A stretch of DNA of 64,000 nucleotides from Asterochloris sp. CNOR1 (taxonomy: Eukaryota; Chlorophyta; Trebouxiophyceae; Trebouxiales; Trebouxiaceae), in the NCBI GenBank assembly GCA_963969365.1, contig OZ017749.1, positions 3,844,001 through 3,908,000 on the forward strand, in the 5' to 3' direction. A model generated the notes under the pieces. That model was not told where the DNA came from, searched no databases, and saw nothing but the letters and a program-made list of their open reading frames with translations. The position numbers and the translations under genes are program-made. Positions 34,601-44,900 of the stretch are shown here, in pieces. The stretch's first letter is position 1; each line of letters begins with the position of its first letter.

Positions 34601-36161
34601 CACCAACCAGGATCTGGTGAGGACTGAGGCAGCTCAGGGTACTGATGGGCATGACCATGAGCAAGCTGGCAGCAAGGGGCATCTTCAGCATGCTTCTTCA
34701 GGACACCAACAGTCTCAGGTCCAACAGTACAGCCTGACTCACGGTGCGCATGTGGTCCCAATGGCTGTGCCTGAGGACTGGAGTACTGAGGGGTCTGTGA
34801 AGGGGTTGGCCCCGCACATCGCAGAGTTGTATGCCGCATTGCTGAAGAGGAAGACCAAAACAAATCAGCATCGAACATGCTGAAGCTTTCACAAGACTGC
34901 ACATGCCACGGCAAATCAACAAGGACTGGCTGTTGCTTGACCCAAGCAGCCAGCAAGCATGCCAAGAAAGGGACTTACAAGGATGTGATTTGTGTTGAAG
35001 AAGACAGACTGGCAGGCAGCAATCCCACCAGGACATTAGTGTCAATGTCGCTGCGGAACAGGCAGCCACTGTCACACAGCGGTGTCAACAGGCACCTGCT
35101 GCAATGTGCAACAAGCCACGCAGACCAAGCAGCATTATCTTGCCGAACAGCATTGGCGGCCATGTGGCAGCAAGCATCCAGAGCAGTGCAGGCTGGCAGG
35201 CAGATGTGCATTACCATACTCACAATGTAGTCATGGAAGTGCAGGATGAGATGTTGGAAGAGATGGTACCCGTTAGCCCAAGGCCTTTCACAGCACTGCA
35301 GACAGCAATGGCAGGCACGTTATTGGCAGCTCTGGAAGACGAGCAGCGCGCCAGATTGCTCTGCAGCTCTACTCCAACACAGCTCACAGCCATCAGAGGG
35401 CGGGGTGGTCCATCTTGGCAAGTGGCAGGCAGGAGCATCCTTGTACAAGCTCCCAGGAATGTGGCAACACATTGGCAAGCAGCAAGCTGCCTGCAGCTGC
35501 AGCCACATGACAGTGCCAAGGCGTGCAACCAGCTGGCTGGCACTGCAGTTGTTGCAACATACAAGAGCCCAGAGCCACCAGTGAGGTCCAAGCCTGACAG
35601 GACGCCAGCAGTCAGTGCTGCCTCAGCTCTACCCTCAAGCTGCTCTGATGAGATGATGGCTGCAGCAGACTCACTGCTGCCTAAGCAGCGTAAGCTTAAT
35701 GCTATGCGCTCGTCTGCCTGTGAACAGCCCTTTATCACCAGTGCTGCCTCCATGTTACACTCACATTGCTGTGATAAGACCAGCCGCATTGCATGTCACC
35801 CCTGTGGCTGTGGAGGTGTAGCTTGTAAAGCCCCCTTGCGCATCAATAGTGGCCGTGCACACAGGGTGGCTTGGCGGCTTCCAGCCTGTCAGCTTGCCCT
35901 GAGGGTCCCCAATGCCTGCTCCCAGGCCAGACAAGCAGTTGTCTGCAAGGCAAGAGAGGTGCCGTGTCCCAGGGCGACGTGACCATTGACACGCAATGGG
36001 ATCTCAATTGCAATTGTCCGCATAGCTGGCATCAGTGTCAGTACTGCTTCACAAGGCACGCTGGGAGTCTACTCACAGTCGTCGGTCTGAGCTGCCTGCG
36101 CTGGTGTCAGTTGAAGCAATGCAAATGTGGCCGCCCATGTGACCCTCCATAGTAAGGACAT
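13181..36161 (-). CDS. LRR/Ig-like polycystin-family channel, tandem copy B (several lesions)
   Basis: Complete second copy, ATG at 36161 (MSLLWRVTWAATFALLQ, cleavage near AQA), stop at 13181-13183. Exons: 36077-36161, 35765-35942, 35224-35295, 34979-35050, 34743-34841, about 28 proline exons (34550-28024), 27078-27511, 26259-26639, 25918-26184, 25667-25873, 24279-25557, 23955-24101, 23665-23922, 23270-23563, 23043-23183, 22756-22937, 22420-22594, 21859-22341, 21622-21742, 21393-21553, 21182-21297, 20996-21081, 20822-20926, 20657-20755, 20220-20498, 19863-20034, 19398-19645, seven repeat exons (19053-17418), 15890-16451, 15529-15633, about 15264-15455, 14301-15082, 13181-13616. Lesions relative to copy A: TAA in the S4 exon, 1-nt deletion in the large ectodomain exon, lost donor after the S2 exon, fused Ig/ectodomain exons. 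As it stands it cannot make a full channel, unless these are assembly errors. The tail exons remain in phase throughout. Confidence 0.7.
14301..15082 (-). other. Copy B tail exon with two copies of a LARSVFA..VAVIGNRR repeat
   Basis: A 782-nt exon (phase 0 in, phase 2 out) encodes a low-complexity tail. Two adjacent blocks of about 44 residues share TPSLARSVFA, VAVIGNRR and a Gln-rich spacer, at about 14460-14590 and 14590-14720. Nearer its start is RTASLTSLSS, similar in style to the RRxS repeats farther upstream in the tail. No known domain is recognised. Confidence 0.6.
16452..17417. other. Intron in copy B tail, nothing recognised
   Basis: A 966-bp stretch between the exon 15890-16451 and the repeat exon 17418-17507. 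Short open frames on either strand are not supported by splice phase or composition. No RNA gene or mobile element was seen. Confidence 0.4.
17418..19053 (-). repeat. Seven serial tail exons with RRxS phosphosite-like repeats
   Basis: Exons 17418-17507, 17800-17919, 18052-18126, 18211-18291, 18555-18641, 18754-18837 and about 18946-19053 are all multiples of three and phase 2 at both ends. Five encode the same motif: ARRKSNLADIL, TRRKSNLADLM, TRRNSNIADLL, TRRKSNLADML, ARRKSNLADMM. The other two are looser (RRGSRVASLEDL; SSRGSMEDAAGL). R-R-x-S is the textbook PKA/PKG-type phosphorylation consensus, so this part of the cytoplasmic tail may be a serial kinase target. The donor of the 19053 exon is weak (GTCCTCC) and its left end uncertain. 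The exon before it ends at a GC donor at 19398, which phase supports. Confidence 0.7.
19398..21297 (-). other. Copy B pore, S6 and proximal cytoplasmic tail
   Basis: Exon 21182-21297 has the pore (SLLIIGDFMGTRDDLHAQQ). Exon 20996-21081 encodes S6 (FFIKACFLGIIIGIIIDTF), the part missing from copy A. It is followed by 20822-20926 (RARRLAKEAKASLAVAE helix), 20657-20755 (SSSLRVLQLVMRLRQLK), 20220-20498, 19863-20034 and 19398-19645. All junction phases fit. The tail is basic and helical just after S6, as in PKD2-family channels. Confidence 0.75.
21723..21725 (-). other. Premature TAA in copy B S4 exon
   Basis: In exon 21622-21742 copy B reads CAG CAA TCC CTT TAA TTT, where copy A reads CAG CAA TAT CTT CAA TTT at the same place. 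No alternative acceptor in the needed phase lies downstream inside the exon. Translation would stop before the S4-S5 region and pore. Confidence 0.75.
22413..22420 (-). other. Lost 5' splice site after the S2 exon of copy B
   Basis: Copy A ends this exon at GGACAG followed by GTGACG. In copy B the aligned text is GGACGGCTGACC, with no GT in the required phase and no good GC donor. Reading through reaches TAG within 13 codons. Confidence 0.6.
24279..25557 (-). other. Copy B fused Ig/ectodomain exon with deletion and frameshift
   Basis: A deletion relative to copy A (equivalent to about 4144-4588 there) removes one Ig-like exon, its introns and the start of the large ectodomain exon. The remaining pieces join in frame near 25351-25365 (RSSGRLPRQAPNAS). 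Farther on, near 24672-24678, one base is missing compared with copy A; the frame then meets a stop at 24659. The sequence beyond is open again in the shifted frame to the donor at 24278. Confidence 0.7.
27078..27511 (-). other. Copy B mucin exon, shortened by a new donor
   Basis: Relative to copy A a base is missing near 27070-27078, which would shift the mucin frame. The same change creates a GTGAGAG donor directly after ACTG at 27078. Splicing there ends the exon in phase 1, exactly the phase needed by the next exon (26259-26639), so the frame would be kept at the cost of about 80 residues of stalk. Without use of this donor, translation runs into a stop at about 26824. Confidence 0.55.
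28024..34550 (-). repeat. Copy B array of about 28 symmetric Ser-Pro(n) micro-exons
   Basis: Same design as in copy A but doubled in number. Inferred exons include 28024-28077, 28280-28330, 28492-28560, 28709-28738, 29013-29072, 29149-29202, 29278-29331, 29477-29506, 29666-29701, 29969-30022, 30354-30398, 30847-30900, 31227-31280, 31477-31506, 31652-31687, 31963-32052, 32500-32535, 32809-32862, 33055-33084, 33228-33263, 33537-33572, 33760-33789, 33950-33985, 34315-34359 and 34494-34550. Less certain are ones near 30541 and 32092, and a 29-nt one at 32312-32340 that breaks frame if used. About 15 donors are GC. A cassette of 30-nt, 36-nt and 36- to 90-nt exons recurs at 29477, 31477, 32312, 33055 and (partly) 33760. 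Confidence 0.65.
34743..36161 (-). other. Copy B signal peptide and LRR module
   Basis: Exon 36077-36161 encodes the signal peptide. Exon 35765-35942 is the LRR N-cap (NCLSGLGAGIGDPQGKLTGW, Cys, GVTC). Exons 35224-35295 and 34979-35050 are single 24-residue LRRs of 72 nt each. Exon 34743-34841 is the C-cap (MCGANPF). All sizes after the first exon equal those of copy A (178, 72, 72, 99 nt), and all reading frames are open, so this end of copy B is undamaged. Confidence 0.75.
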
Positions 36162-37192
36162 GCCCGTGAACAACCAGCTCAGCAGGCATGGCCTGCTTGC
36201 TGCTAGGATCATAACCAAACGTTTAGCATTGCCTCCTGCTCAGCACTTCGTGATTTGCTGCTCAGCTATGAGGAAAAGAGAGGGGGGGTGGAGAGAAAGA
36301 GAGAGAGAAAGAGCTCAGCTAAAAAATGGTCGACCAGCCCTGAGATCATGAGTCATGAATGATAAGGGCAGTGTCATTCTGTCGCTGATATCTGTGCTGA
36401 ATGTCAGCATCACTAGGGAAGTAAGGCGCGGAGCAGGACACGAGACACAGAACATTGCTGAGTGCAGACTCGGTGAAGGGGCCTGACAAAGTGGCGGCAA
36501 AAGTCAAGACTACACGGGCCATTAGTGCCCTGCACAGCACTTAGGAAAGGCAGCTGGCAGCTGCCGGGTGAAGGCCGCTACCATGGAGTTGGTTGCTGGA
36601 TGATTGGAAGTCAGTCTTCTGACAAGCCAGCTCTAATCATGGTGGCTCAGCTGGCGTGTTTCATGATGATCATCAGCCATTGATTCATTAAGCTGGCGGT
36701 TCAGAAACTTGTTGCTGTAACAAACATGGTCGATCAGCGTGGTTGAGGGGCGTCTATCTCGCTGCGTGGTGTCTCTGTGAAGTCTGGTGAGAGCAGTGTC
36801 GTCTTGTGTTCAGCATTCATGCAAGGATAGTTAGGGGCAGCAGCCAGAGCACTAGAAATCGATACTGCTGAGCACAAAAACTGCACAGCGAAGAGGCTTG
36901 TCAAGAGTCAGCAGAAGTCAACATCAAATGGGCCATCTGGAGCTGTGCATGCGAGAGCTCATCAGTATCCAGCTCAGAGTCCTCGAGGTCACCCCGGACG
37001 CCTGTCACTCTTGCAGCTTGTCTGCCAGAGCCCTCAACATTGTGCTGCACACCTGATAGCTGGGTGACCGCAGCCTCCATGGAGAGGGTTGAGGCTTGCT
37101 GCGTGCATCTGGCACGCCATAGCTGGGCCCTGCTGAAGCCTGAGGCAGTGGCCGTGCAGCAGCAGCCCCAGCTCCAAAGGGTTGCTCGCTCC
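36162..37192. other. Spacer: TIMELESS 3' end and copy B promoter
   Basis: About 1 kb between the TIMELESS stop at 37193 and the copy B start at 36161, both genes reading leftwards. It holds a purine-rich GA stretch at 36270-36313. A frame at 36346-36540 begins with a mildly hydrophobic stretch but is not conserved upstream of copy A. No TGTAA signal was found on the minus strand here. Confidence 0.5.
36270..36313. repeat. Purine-rich GA/G tract
   Basis: Nearly pure purine on the plus strand, with a GGGGGGG core and GAGAGA flanks, about 110 bp upstream of the copy B start. It occupies the place of the 25-G run upstream of copy A. Confidence 0.7.
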
Positions 37193-38901
37193 CTAGCTAC
37201 TGCCAGCAGGCTGCGCATCAGGCCTTCCCAGCAGGGACTCCTGCTGGTCCTCCTGCCCGTGGACAGCAGGCTGCCCGCTGACCTGTTCAGTCTGCAGGTC
37301 AAGCCGCAGGGAGGCTTGATGGCCGCCCTGGCTGCTGCCAGCAGGCTGCTCGTCAGGGGCCTGTGTCTGCAGGTTTGGCAGCTGAGGGCCCTGCTGGTCC
37401 TGCTGGTCGTCCTGCCAGCTGCCAGCAGCCACATGAGGCAGCTCCGTCTGCAGGTCAAGCTGCAGGGAGGCCTGCTGGCCCTGCTGGGGGCTGGCAGCAG
37501 CCAGCCCCTCCGTCTGCAGGTCGAGGAGCAGCTCAGGGATGATCCCTCCTTGTTCATCATCTCCAGCAGCTGGACCTGCTGCTGCCGACCTTTCTGCTGG
37601 CGTGCCGCCCCCACAGCAGCACTGCAGTTACCTACCTTCAGCCTCCCTGGGGGACGTCAACTTCAACTCCATGCCTCACTTGCTCAGCCAGGCAGGCAGC
37701 TTGTCCATAGCACACCCTGCAGGTCAGCTCACCAGGGAGGTCCTCTCCATGGCAACCCCACCCTCCTCAGCAGCAGCTCCTGTCTCTGCGCCAGCAGTGC
37801 CCCCCAGCTGTCCTGCCACCCCAGCACCGGCCTGCTCTGGTTGGCCGGCCCCGCCCACAGCTCGACCAGCCCCCACAGCTGCCACATCTGCCGGGTCAGC
37901 AGGCTTGGTGAGGCGCTTGCGCTTGGCTGGCTGCTGAGGGCCCGGCTCCCCGACTCCGGCCTGTGCCTTGTCCTCAGCATCCGCAGCTGCAGGTCTGAGT
38001 ATCGCGGAGCCGCGTTTGGCCGTGCTCTGATGCTGCCTGGACCCTCCTGTGCCTGTGGCGGCGCCCTTGACTGCCTCAGCTGAATCAGGGCTGGTCCTAT
38101 TGTCTGCACTGCCGCTAGCATCCTCCGGGCCAGCAGCCCGCATGTCCTTAACACTGTCAGCACCCTCTGAGCTGGCAGCCCTCATGTCTGTATCACACCC
38201 AGCAGCCTCACGGCCAGCAGTCCTCATGTCTGCATCATTGCCAGCAACCCAGGGCTCAGGTGTGGCCCCGCTCACTTGCTGCTGCTGCCTGACGGCAGCC
38301 TGCTCCTTTGCTGCCTCGTCAGCAGCAGTCACGCCCTCTGCAGCGCTGCTGCGGCGCTTGGTGAGGCGTCGCCGCCGTGCAGGGGCGGGCTGCTGCTGGT
38401 CCTCCTGTGGCTTCGGCTTTGACGCTGTCCTAGCACCCTCCAGGCTGGGCTCGGCAGGCCTGTCAAGGGGCAGCCCACCTACTGGGCTGCTGCTGCCTGC
38501 CTGCTTGCCATGGTCCAGGCTGGGCAGGGACACAAAACCGACAGCATCAGCAGCAGCTGCTGTCCCGGGGCCCGGCGGAGAGGGCCCCCGCTTCCTGAGC
38601 CGCTTCCTGGCAGGCTGTGCATGCGCTTGTGTTGCAGGCACCAGCTCGTGAGGGTCCAGCTTAGGGCTGCCTGGTGGGTCTCCTGCCTGCCTGCGCTGCT
38701 GCTGACCCGCAGTGCTCAGGCCTGGCCCCTGCCCTGATGAGGTTTCAAAGGGTGCTGACCCGTCAGCACCATCATGGCCAGCTGCCATGGCCTCGGCACA
38801 GGGCTCTGACCCGCCTGCCGCTCCCCAATTGCCGATGGGGAGCATCCTGGCACCAGCACGTGCTCCGCCTCGCGCCTGCGAGGATGCCACCCCATCCTCA
38901 G
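37193..38901 (-). other. TIMELESS C-terminal tail with basic and Gln-rich repeats
   Basis: Exon 37733-38901 contains three spaced basic blocks of one pattern, KRLRKRGPS, RRRRLTKRRS and KRKRLTKPAD, each suited to nuclear localisation or DNA contact. They are separated by Ala/Gly/Asp spacers with DADMR and DTDMR repeats. The last exon (37193-37621) repeats the octamer LLLDLQTE, LQLDLQTE, LRLDLQTE between Gln/Ser-rich linkers. Neither part resembles a known domain. Confidence 0.6.
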
Positions 38902-41900
38902 CTGCAAATGGCTCTGACCCACCCGCTGCGCCCCATCCTGCAGATCATCAGGAGTCTCTGGTGCTATCCACCACACATTTCCAGTTGGTTCTTGAGCTGG
39001 CACCAGAAAGACCAGACTTGCATGGCGACGTTCAGAAATGGGCTGCTAACCCCTAGAAGATGCTGTCATTGCTGCCATGTAAACACTGTGCTGCCAGCGG
39101 CAGGAGCACGCCATTGTGGCAGCAGCTTCCCTCCAGGGCTGCCAGCTGTGTAGCAAGCACCAGTGCAGAGGTGCAGCTGCAACATCTCAACTGCAGCAGC
39201 CGAGGGTGGTCACATGGCAGCTCCCCCTGACTGCACATGTGGAGCAGACTTCACAGGTCCAAAGGGAGTGATCATGTGACGCTACTGACCTGGGGCCTGT
39301 GCAGATCGGCCAGCGCCCTCGCCCTCGCTGCTCTCAGAGGACCATGCCAGCATTGCTGCACGTGTGGGGCGCTTCTTGGGCAGGAGAGTGCTCCTGAGCT
39401 GGGCACTGGGACCTGCAGAGAGACAGCTGCAGTGTCAAAGATGACTTAAGAGCCACAAAGAGGTGTTGGCATTGCAGGAGATGGGTGGGCTTCTGCATTG
39501 CAAGGTTCCACACAGAAGTGTCAGTGGTGACATAGGAGTTGAGACCAGGTCTTTTGGGCAGCAGGGCGGCTTCAAGCTTGGCAGGTGCCACAGGGCTCAG
39601 CCCTCTGTGAATGCTGCTCCAGAAAGGGCATACATAATGACGCAAAGTATGGGCAGCTGTACATGCAGGTGGCGAGAGCGCTTGCAGGGTAGACGTGAGG
39701 CGTCCAATCAACATTGCAGCAGATGTGCATCATCTGCGCGGACACCAAAGTGGCTGATCACCATGGGCAGGGAGCAGAATGGTGCTGGGCCATGTCGTTT
39801 GTGGCTTGATTGAGCCACTTAGTGCTGACGTTCAGTCCGGACCCGTCACTGCTTGTGACTCCCTGTGTGATGCGGGAAAGGTTGGCATCCTGTGCACAAC
39901 AGCCGGCAAGTGCAAACCGCAATGTGTGGAAGTCAGCTAGTCATTCAGCTGGCCCCATTGGTATCGTATGATTCCTTCCTTTTCAGCCGCCCCACCTGCA
40001 CTGGGCTGCGCCTGCTCCCCTTCGCCCTCTGACAGCTCCTCCATCCTCCCATCCTCGTGGTGGGGACTGCCATCTGCAGTGCAACAGGGACATGCTGTCT
40101 GCCAGTACAGTGCAGTGCAGTGCAGTGCAGTGCAGCCATTGCATTGCAGCAGCAGCCTGCCACTGAATCCATGCAGTACACATTTTGTGATGGGCAGTGT
40201 ACCAGGGGGAGGCTGCATTTGCAATAGACCCCAAGCCAGGCAGGCATGGGGGCATCTCACAGCAGTGGGGCTGGCAGTAGGTCCGCAAGACACTCCACCA
40301 GTAACCAAATTTCCCCAGGCCGCCTTCCTGGCTACGCCAGCAGCCAGATGCCAAGCAAGGCATCTTGCTAATTTAGGCAGGAGAGCTTTCAAGCATCACA
40401 GGTGGCAGCACACCTGCATACCCTTGCTGGTGTTTCTTGGTGTGGCCAACAGCACCTGCATCTGCATCAGAATCGCTGCCCTCATCAGAGGAGCTGGCTG
40501 AAACCTCTTTGCCACTGTCTGACTGCCCACTCCCATGGGACACATCGTCCTCAGACAGCGCCTGCGCAGAGTGCTCACTATGAGAAATGGTGTCACACTG
40601 ACGTTCCATCAAGGGACTGTACTGGTGCAGGGAAGACCACCATGGCCCATTGGCTGTTTGTCTTTTGTGAGGACTCACTAGGTGTAGCAACACATCAAAG
40701 TGGCTCTTGTTGCAACCAATAGACTCTCACCACACCGGCCCACCTGTAGCCCAGCTGTCAGACGGCCTGAATGGCAGTGAGGCACAGCCGCAACACCCAT
40801 GCGCCGGCCAAGACAGCTGCAGACTCACCCCGCTGCCAACCTGGTTAAGCCGCCGTGCTGCACCGCTGCCCCCACGCTTCTGCTTGCCCTGCACCAGCCC
40901 CAACTTGCGCAGCTGAGACCCAATCTGCCCCTTGCTGAAGCCGCCAGACAGACTGGCAGCGATGAGGGGCAGGCTGTCAGACTCGCGGCCATGCTCCTCC
41001 CAAAGGGCTCTCAGGTGTCGCTCCTGCAGTGGTCAGATGTGCAAGGTCAGGGAGGCTGCAGGATACAAGCTCTGGCGGAATGACACGTGCTCCACCTCCA
41101 GCAAGCCTCAGGATGTGTGCTGCTTGCGGTCATGCTCACCCTGCAGGCCATTCTGTAGTTGCGGCAACTTTTTTATGAGGCATGCATGTGTGAAACTGAG
41201 GCGTAGGGCAAGCACAGCCACCACAAGCACGCAGCCAGTTGAGGGTGGGCTGTGCTGTCCTGCAGAGCTCTCAGGTGGTGCCCATGCTCAAAAAGCACAG
41301 AAGGCTGGAAGCCCCTGACAGCAGCCTGGCAAGCTCAAAGCTGCCTGTCCACCAGCCCATGTGCCAGATGAGCACAGTCTGCAGGCTAAACTGCATTGTC
41401 AGGTGCTCTCAAGGCTGCAGCGCGTCTTCTCTGGGGCACAATCACAGGCGACCTGGCAGCCCCACCTGATCTGCCGTGAGCCTGTTGCACTTCAGTCCCA
41501 TGGCCTTCAGCTGGCGACTGATGTGCCCCTTCTTGAAGGAGCCCCCCATGGCAACCAGGCACTGCTGCAGGCAGTCCTTCTCCCCGTTGCACTGCTCAAA
41601 GACATCCCGGAGCTCCTGAGCCTGCGGCGCAGCTGGACAATGTCAAGCGCGCCTAACTCCTGAGGCGCTTCACGGTATGTCCCAGATGATAGCTTTGGCC
41701 TGGAGCTTACTGCAATTTTGCAACAACTTGCTGGCTGGTTCTCAGGGCTGTCTGCTCTGTCATCTATCCGATGGACGCATGGCATGTGCAAGCCCGGTGG
41801 CTGAGTTTGACAGCTCCAGTCACTGCCCCCTGTGACCTCTACAGCTGCTTGCCTGAACAGTTCTCAAGCGCCTGCTTGTTTTTGGGCAGCCTGGACATGC

Positions 41901-44900
41901 AGACAGCAGCTGCGCCACCTGCAACCCAGAAACTTGCTCAAAGCAGCCATCACTGCTTGCCTGCTCATCGCTGAAGCGCCCCTTCTTCTTGGGCAGCATA
42001 GCATGCAGCTCCAGAAATCCCTCATACTCGTCATCTCCCAGCCCAGCTGCTCTGCTCTTGCTCAGCTGCTGCTTGGCATGGATCTCCTGCAGCAGAGGCA
42101 GGCACACAAGGCTTTAACTGCCACATCACTGCCTTGCAGACAGCTCCTGCTGCCATTTCCTACCAACAGTTTCACCACCAAGACGCTGCACGTGCCTGCC
42201 GCAGCCTGCCTCTTGCCAGCAGTCAGGCAGCCCTGTTCATGCACCAGCTGACACACTGCTCATCTGCTGCATGATTGGAAGGCTGTCCCAGGGCAGACAG
42301 GGGAGGGCAGATATGGGAGCTGTAGATATGGCACCGTCTGCGGCGACAGGCATTGGTGCAGAATACTTCACATGACACCGGCAGCATATTAGTGAATGAT
42401 AGTGCTGGCAGGATGTATAGCCTGCAGCAGTTAAGCCAGAGCATGTCCAGCGCATCAGCAGGGCTCTCCTTCACAAGCTGCAGATGCTGCATCTGTCGGG
42501 AGCAGGATGGACGCTGCTCATGTCAGGAGGCCCACAAAGGCCACCCTGCACTGCCGCAGACTAAGAGCATTTCAGACACCCAAGCTGCTGGCTGGATACA
42601 GCGTGTTGCTCAGCAAACTCTGCACTGGACATACAGCCCCGCACGCATTGCAGGGACCCACCAGCCAGTTGTAGCGCTGCCCCACTTCCTCAGAGGTGGC
42701 AGCACTCTTCCAGAAGAGCAGTTCAATGAACATCATTTGGGCCGCCCCTTCCTCCACCTGCAGGTCATCTACCTTATAAATTGTGTACGGTGGATGTAGG
42801 CCTCTCAAAGCAGAGGTGGATAACAGTTTGCATCCTCATTGTTGCCCTGCCGCACACAGCAGGACCCAGCGGGGCACACAAACGTGCAGCCGCCTGGGCA
42901 TTGGCGACCTCATCACAAAACGGCATTAAAGGCTCAGCAGCAGTGGCCTGCTGCACTACAGCAGGCACTTCACTGGGACATACCTGACACAGCATGGGAG
43001 CCTCACAGCCTGGGAGTGGCCATGATCACAGCTCACCATGCGCTTGTTCTTCTCTATCCTCCTGGCTGCCCTCCGCTTGCAGCGCTCAGAGTCAGCCTCC
43101 TCACCATCATCATCCTCTGCACATGGGGATCAGCTTGGCAGGGACCTGCTGCAGGTTGATAATCAATGCATCAATCATTGTGATGTCCCTATTTGCCACA
43201 AACCTGTGGCAGAGCGGTGGCAAAACAAGGCACCTGTCTCACTTCCACAGGGCAGGAGATGTCTTGCAGTGCATCATTGCAAGGCAGTTTGACAGTAGCT
43301 TGATCAGCTACAACTGCTTCTGAGAGTGGCATACAGGGACGTGACCCAGCAGCTTTCTGTAGTGGGCAACTGATGTCGCTGGATGTGGAGTCTGGGGTCG
43401 TTAACTGCAAGGCTGTCATCCCTGATACTGACCCCACATCTCACCCGACTCCCTGATGTCAGGCAGGCGGAGGGCCAGCCATGGCCACTTGCCCCTTACT
43501 AGAACCAGCTTGCGTGAACATGCCACATTGTAACAAAAATGGCCTGGCATGCAACAGGACACTGCGCAGCTGACCTGCAGGATGCTGGCAGCTTGGCCAT
43601 GTCGCTAAAAGATCCGTGCATGGGCCTGTGCAGCTCCACCTGACTTTTCCAGAGTTCACAGGTGGGGTGCTAGTGACAGACAAACAAGTTGCATCTTCTT
43701 GTTGCAACCAGGTCAAGGCAGCTTGCCTCATAAAGCAACTGGACACTATGTAGCCCACCTGCATGGTGCCTGCCATCTTGTTGGACTCCTCAGGCAAGCA
43801 GGACCTCGGCTGTTCAGCGTGCCTATCAGGGCAACAGATCAACCTGCCAGTTTCATATATCCTTCTGGCAGCTCACCTGACTCCTCGATCTCAGGCAGGC
43901 GGGGCACCAACCGCGCAAAGAGGTTGCGGGTGATGCCTGTGCAGGTTTGCACCAGCTCCCTGGCCCCTGTCTGACGCCGGAAGCTGGAGTCTGCCAGGAT
44001 GGCCTGGAACACGCGCAGGACCGACAGCTGCATGCAGGCACTTGATTTCAGTGTACTCTCAAACGGGGGAATGTCAGCTTGGGCTTAAGAGGGAGAGAGG
44101 GGCCTAGGGCAACTGGTGCGCGCTGTGTCCTGGGGGGCCATGATGCAGCTGAATTTGATGCGCCTACCCATGCTGCAATGCAACACAGGTTGAGCTGCCG
44201 CTGTGTGCTGTGTCCTGGGGTGCACACAATGCAGCTGCATGTGATGCAGCAGCACATGCTGCAGTGCAACGCAACTTCAGTGGCCGGGCTCTCACATCCT
44301 GTCTGACGGGGCAGATGGAGGTGCTCAGCACCTCTGCATCAAGCTGCTGCAGCCAAGTGACAGCAGAGCAATGCAGAGCCCACTCCCCCACCAAGGTCTC
44401 ACCTGGTACAGCATGGGCTCAAGGTTGAGACCCTTAGGGTCAGCAATGCGCCTGAAGTAGGCTGCCAGACAGTGGTTGAGGAATGCAGTGTTGGTCGCGT
44501 ATCCTGCAGTGAGTGATACAGATCAGCTCAGCTTAAAACTTCAGGGGGACATGCTCCTGGTAGCAAGCCCCTGCAGCGGCAGCAATCTCAGCTCAGTTGA
44601 GAAGGCAGGACCAGGGAGAGAGCCTTCAATTACAACACATGTACAGAGCTTGAAGTGTTGCCCATGCCAAGCAGAGACTTCAATCAACAGCAGCCAGCCG
44701 CCCAAGGTGCAAGCCTGAAACACCACTCACCTCTCAGCAGCCATGTGTAGAAGTGCACGACCGCTGGAAAGGCGAGTTCCTGTCTGATGCGGTGGTTGAG
44801 GTTTAGGGCACCCTCCCTGAACCTGCGGCGAGCCTCATGCTGTGCCTGCAGCAACAAGATGTGGGTCTTCAGCAAGCCCACAGACTAGCAGCAGGCAATC

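Noticed and set aside
36346-36540. Open frame as N-terminus of copy B
   Set aside because: Not conserved upstream of copy A and less signal-peptide-like than MSLLWRVTW at 36161, whose exon has a GTGAGT donor in the right phase.
37040-38083. Plus-strand leucine-rich open frame of 347 codons
   Set aside because: Antisense shadow of the Gln/Ala-rich TIMELESS tail exons, which fit the TIMELESS phase chain.
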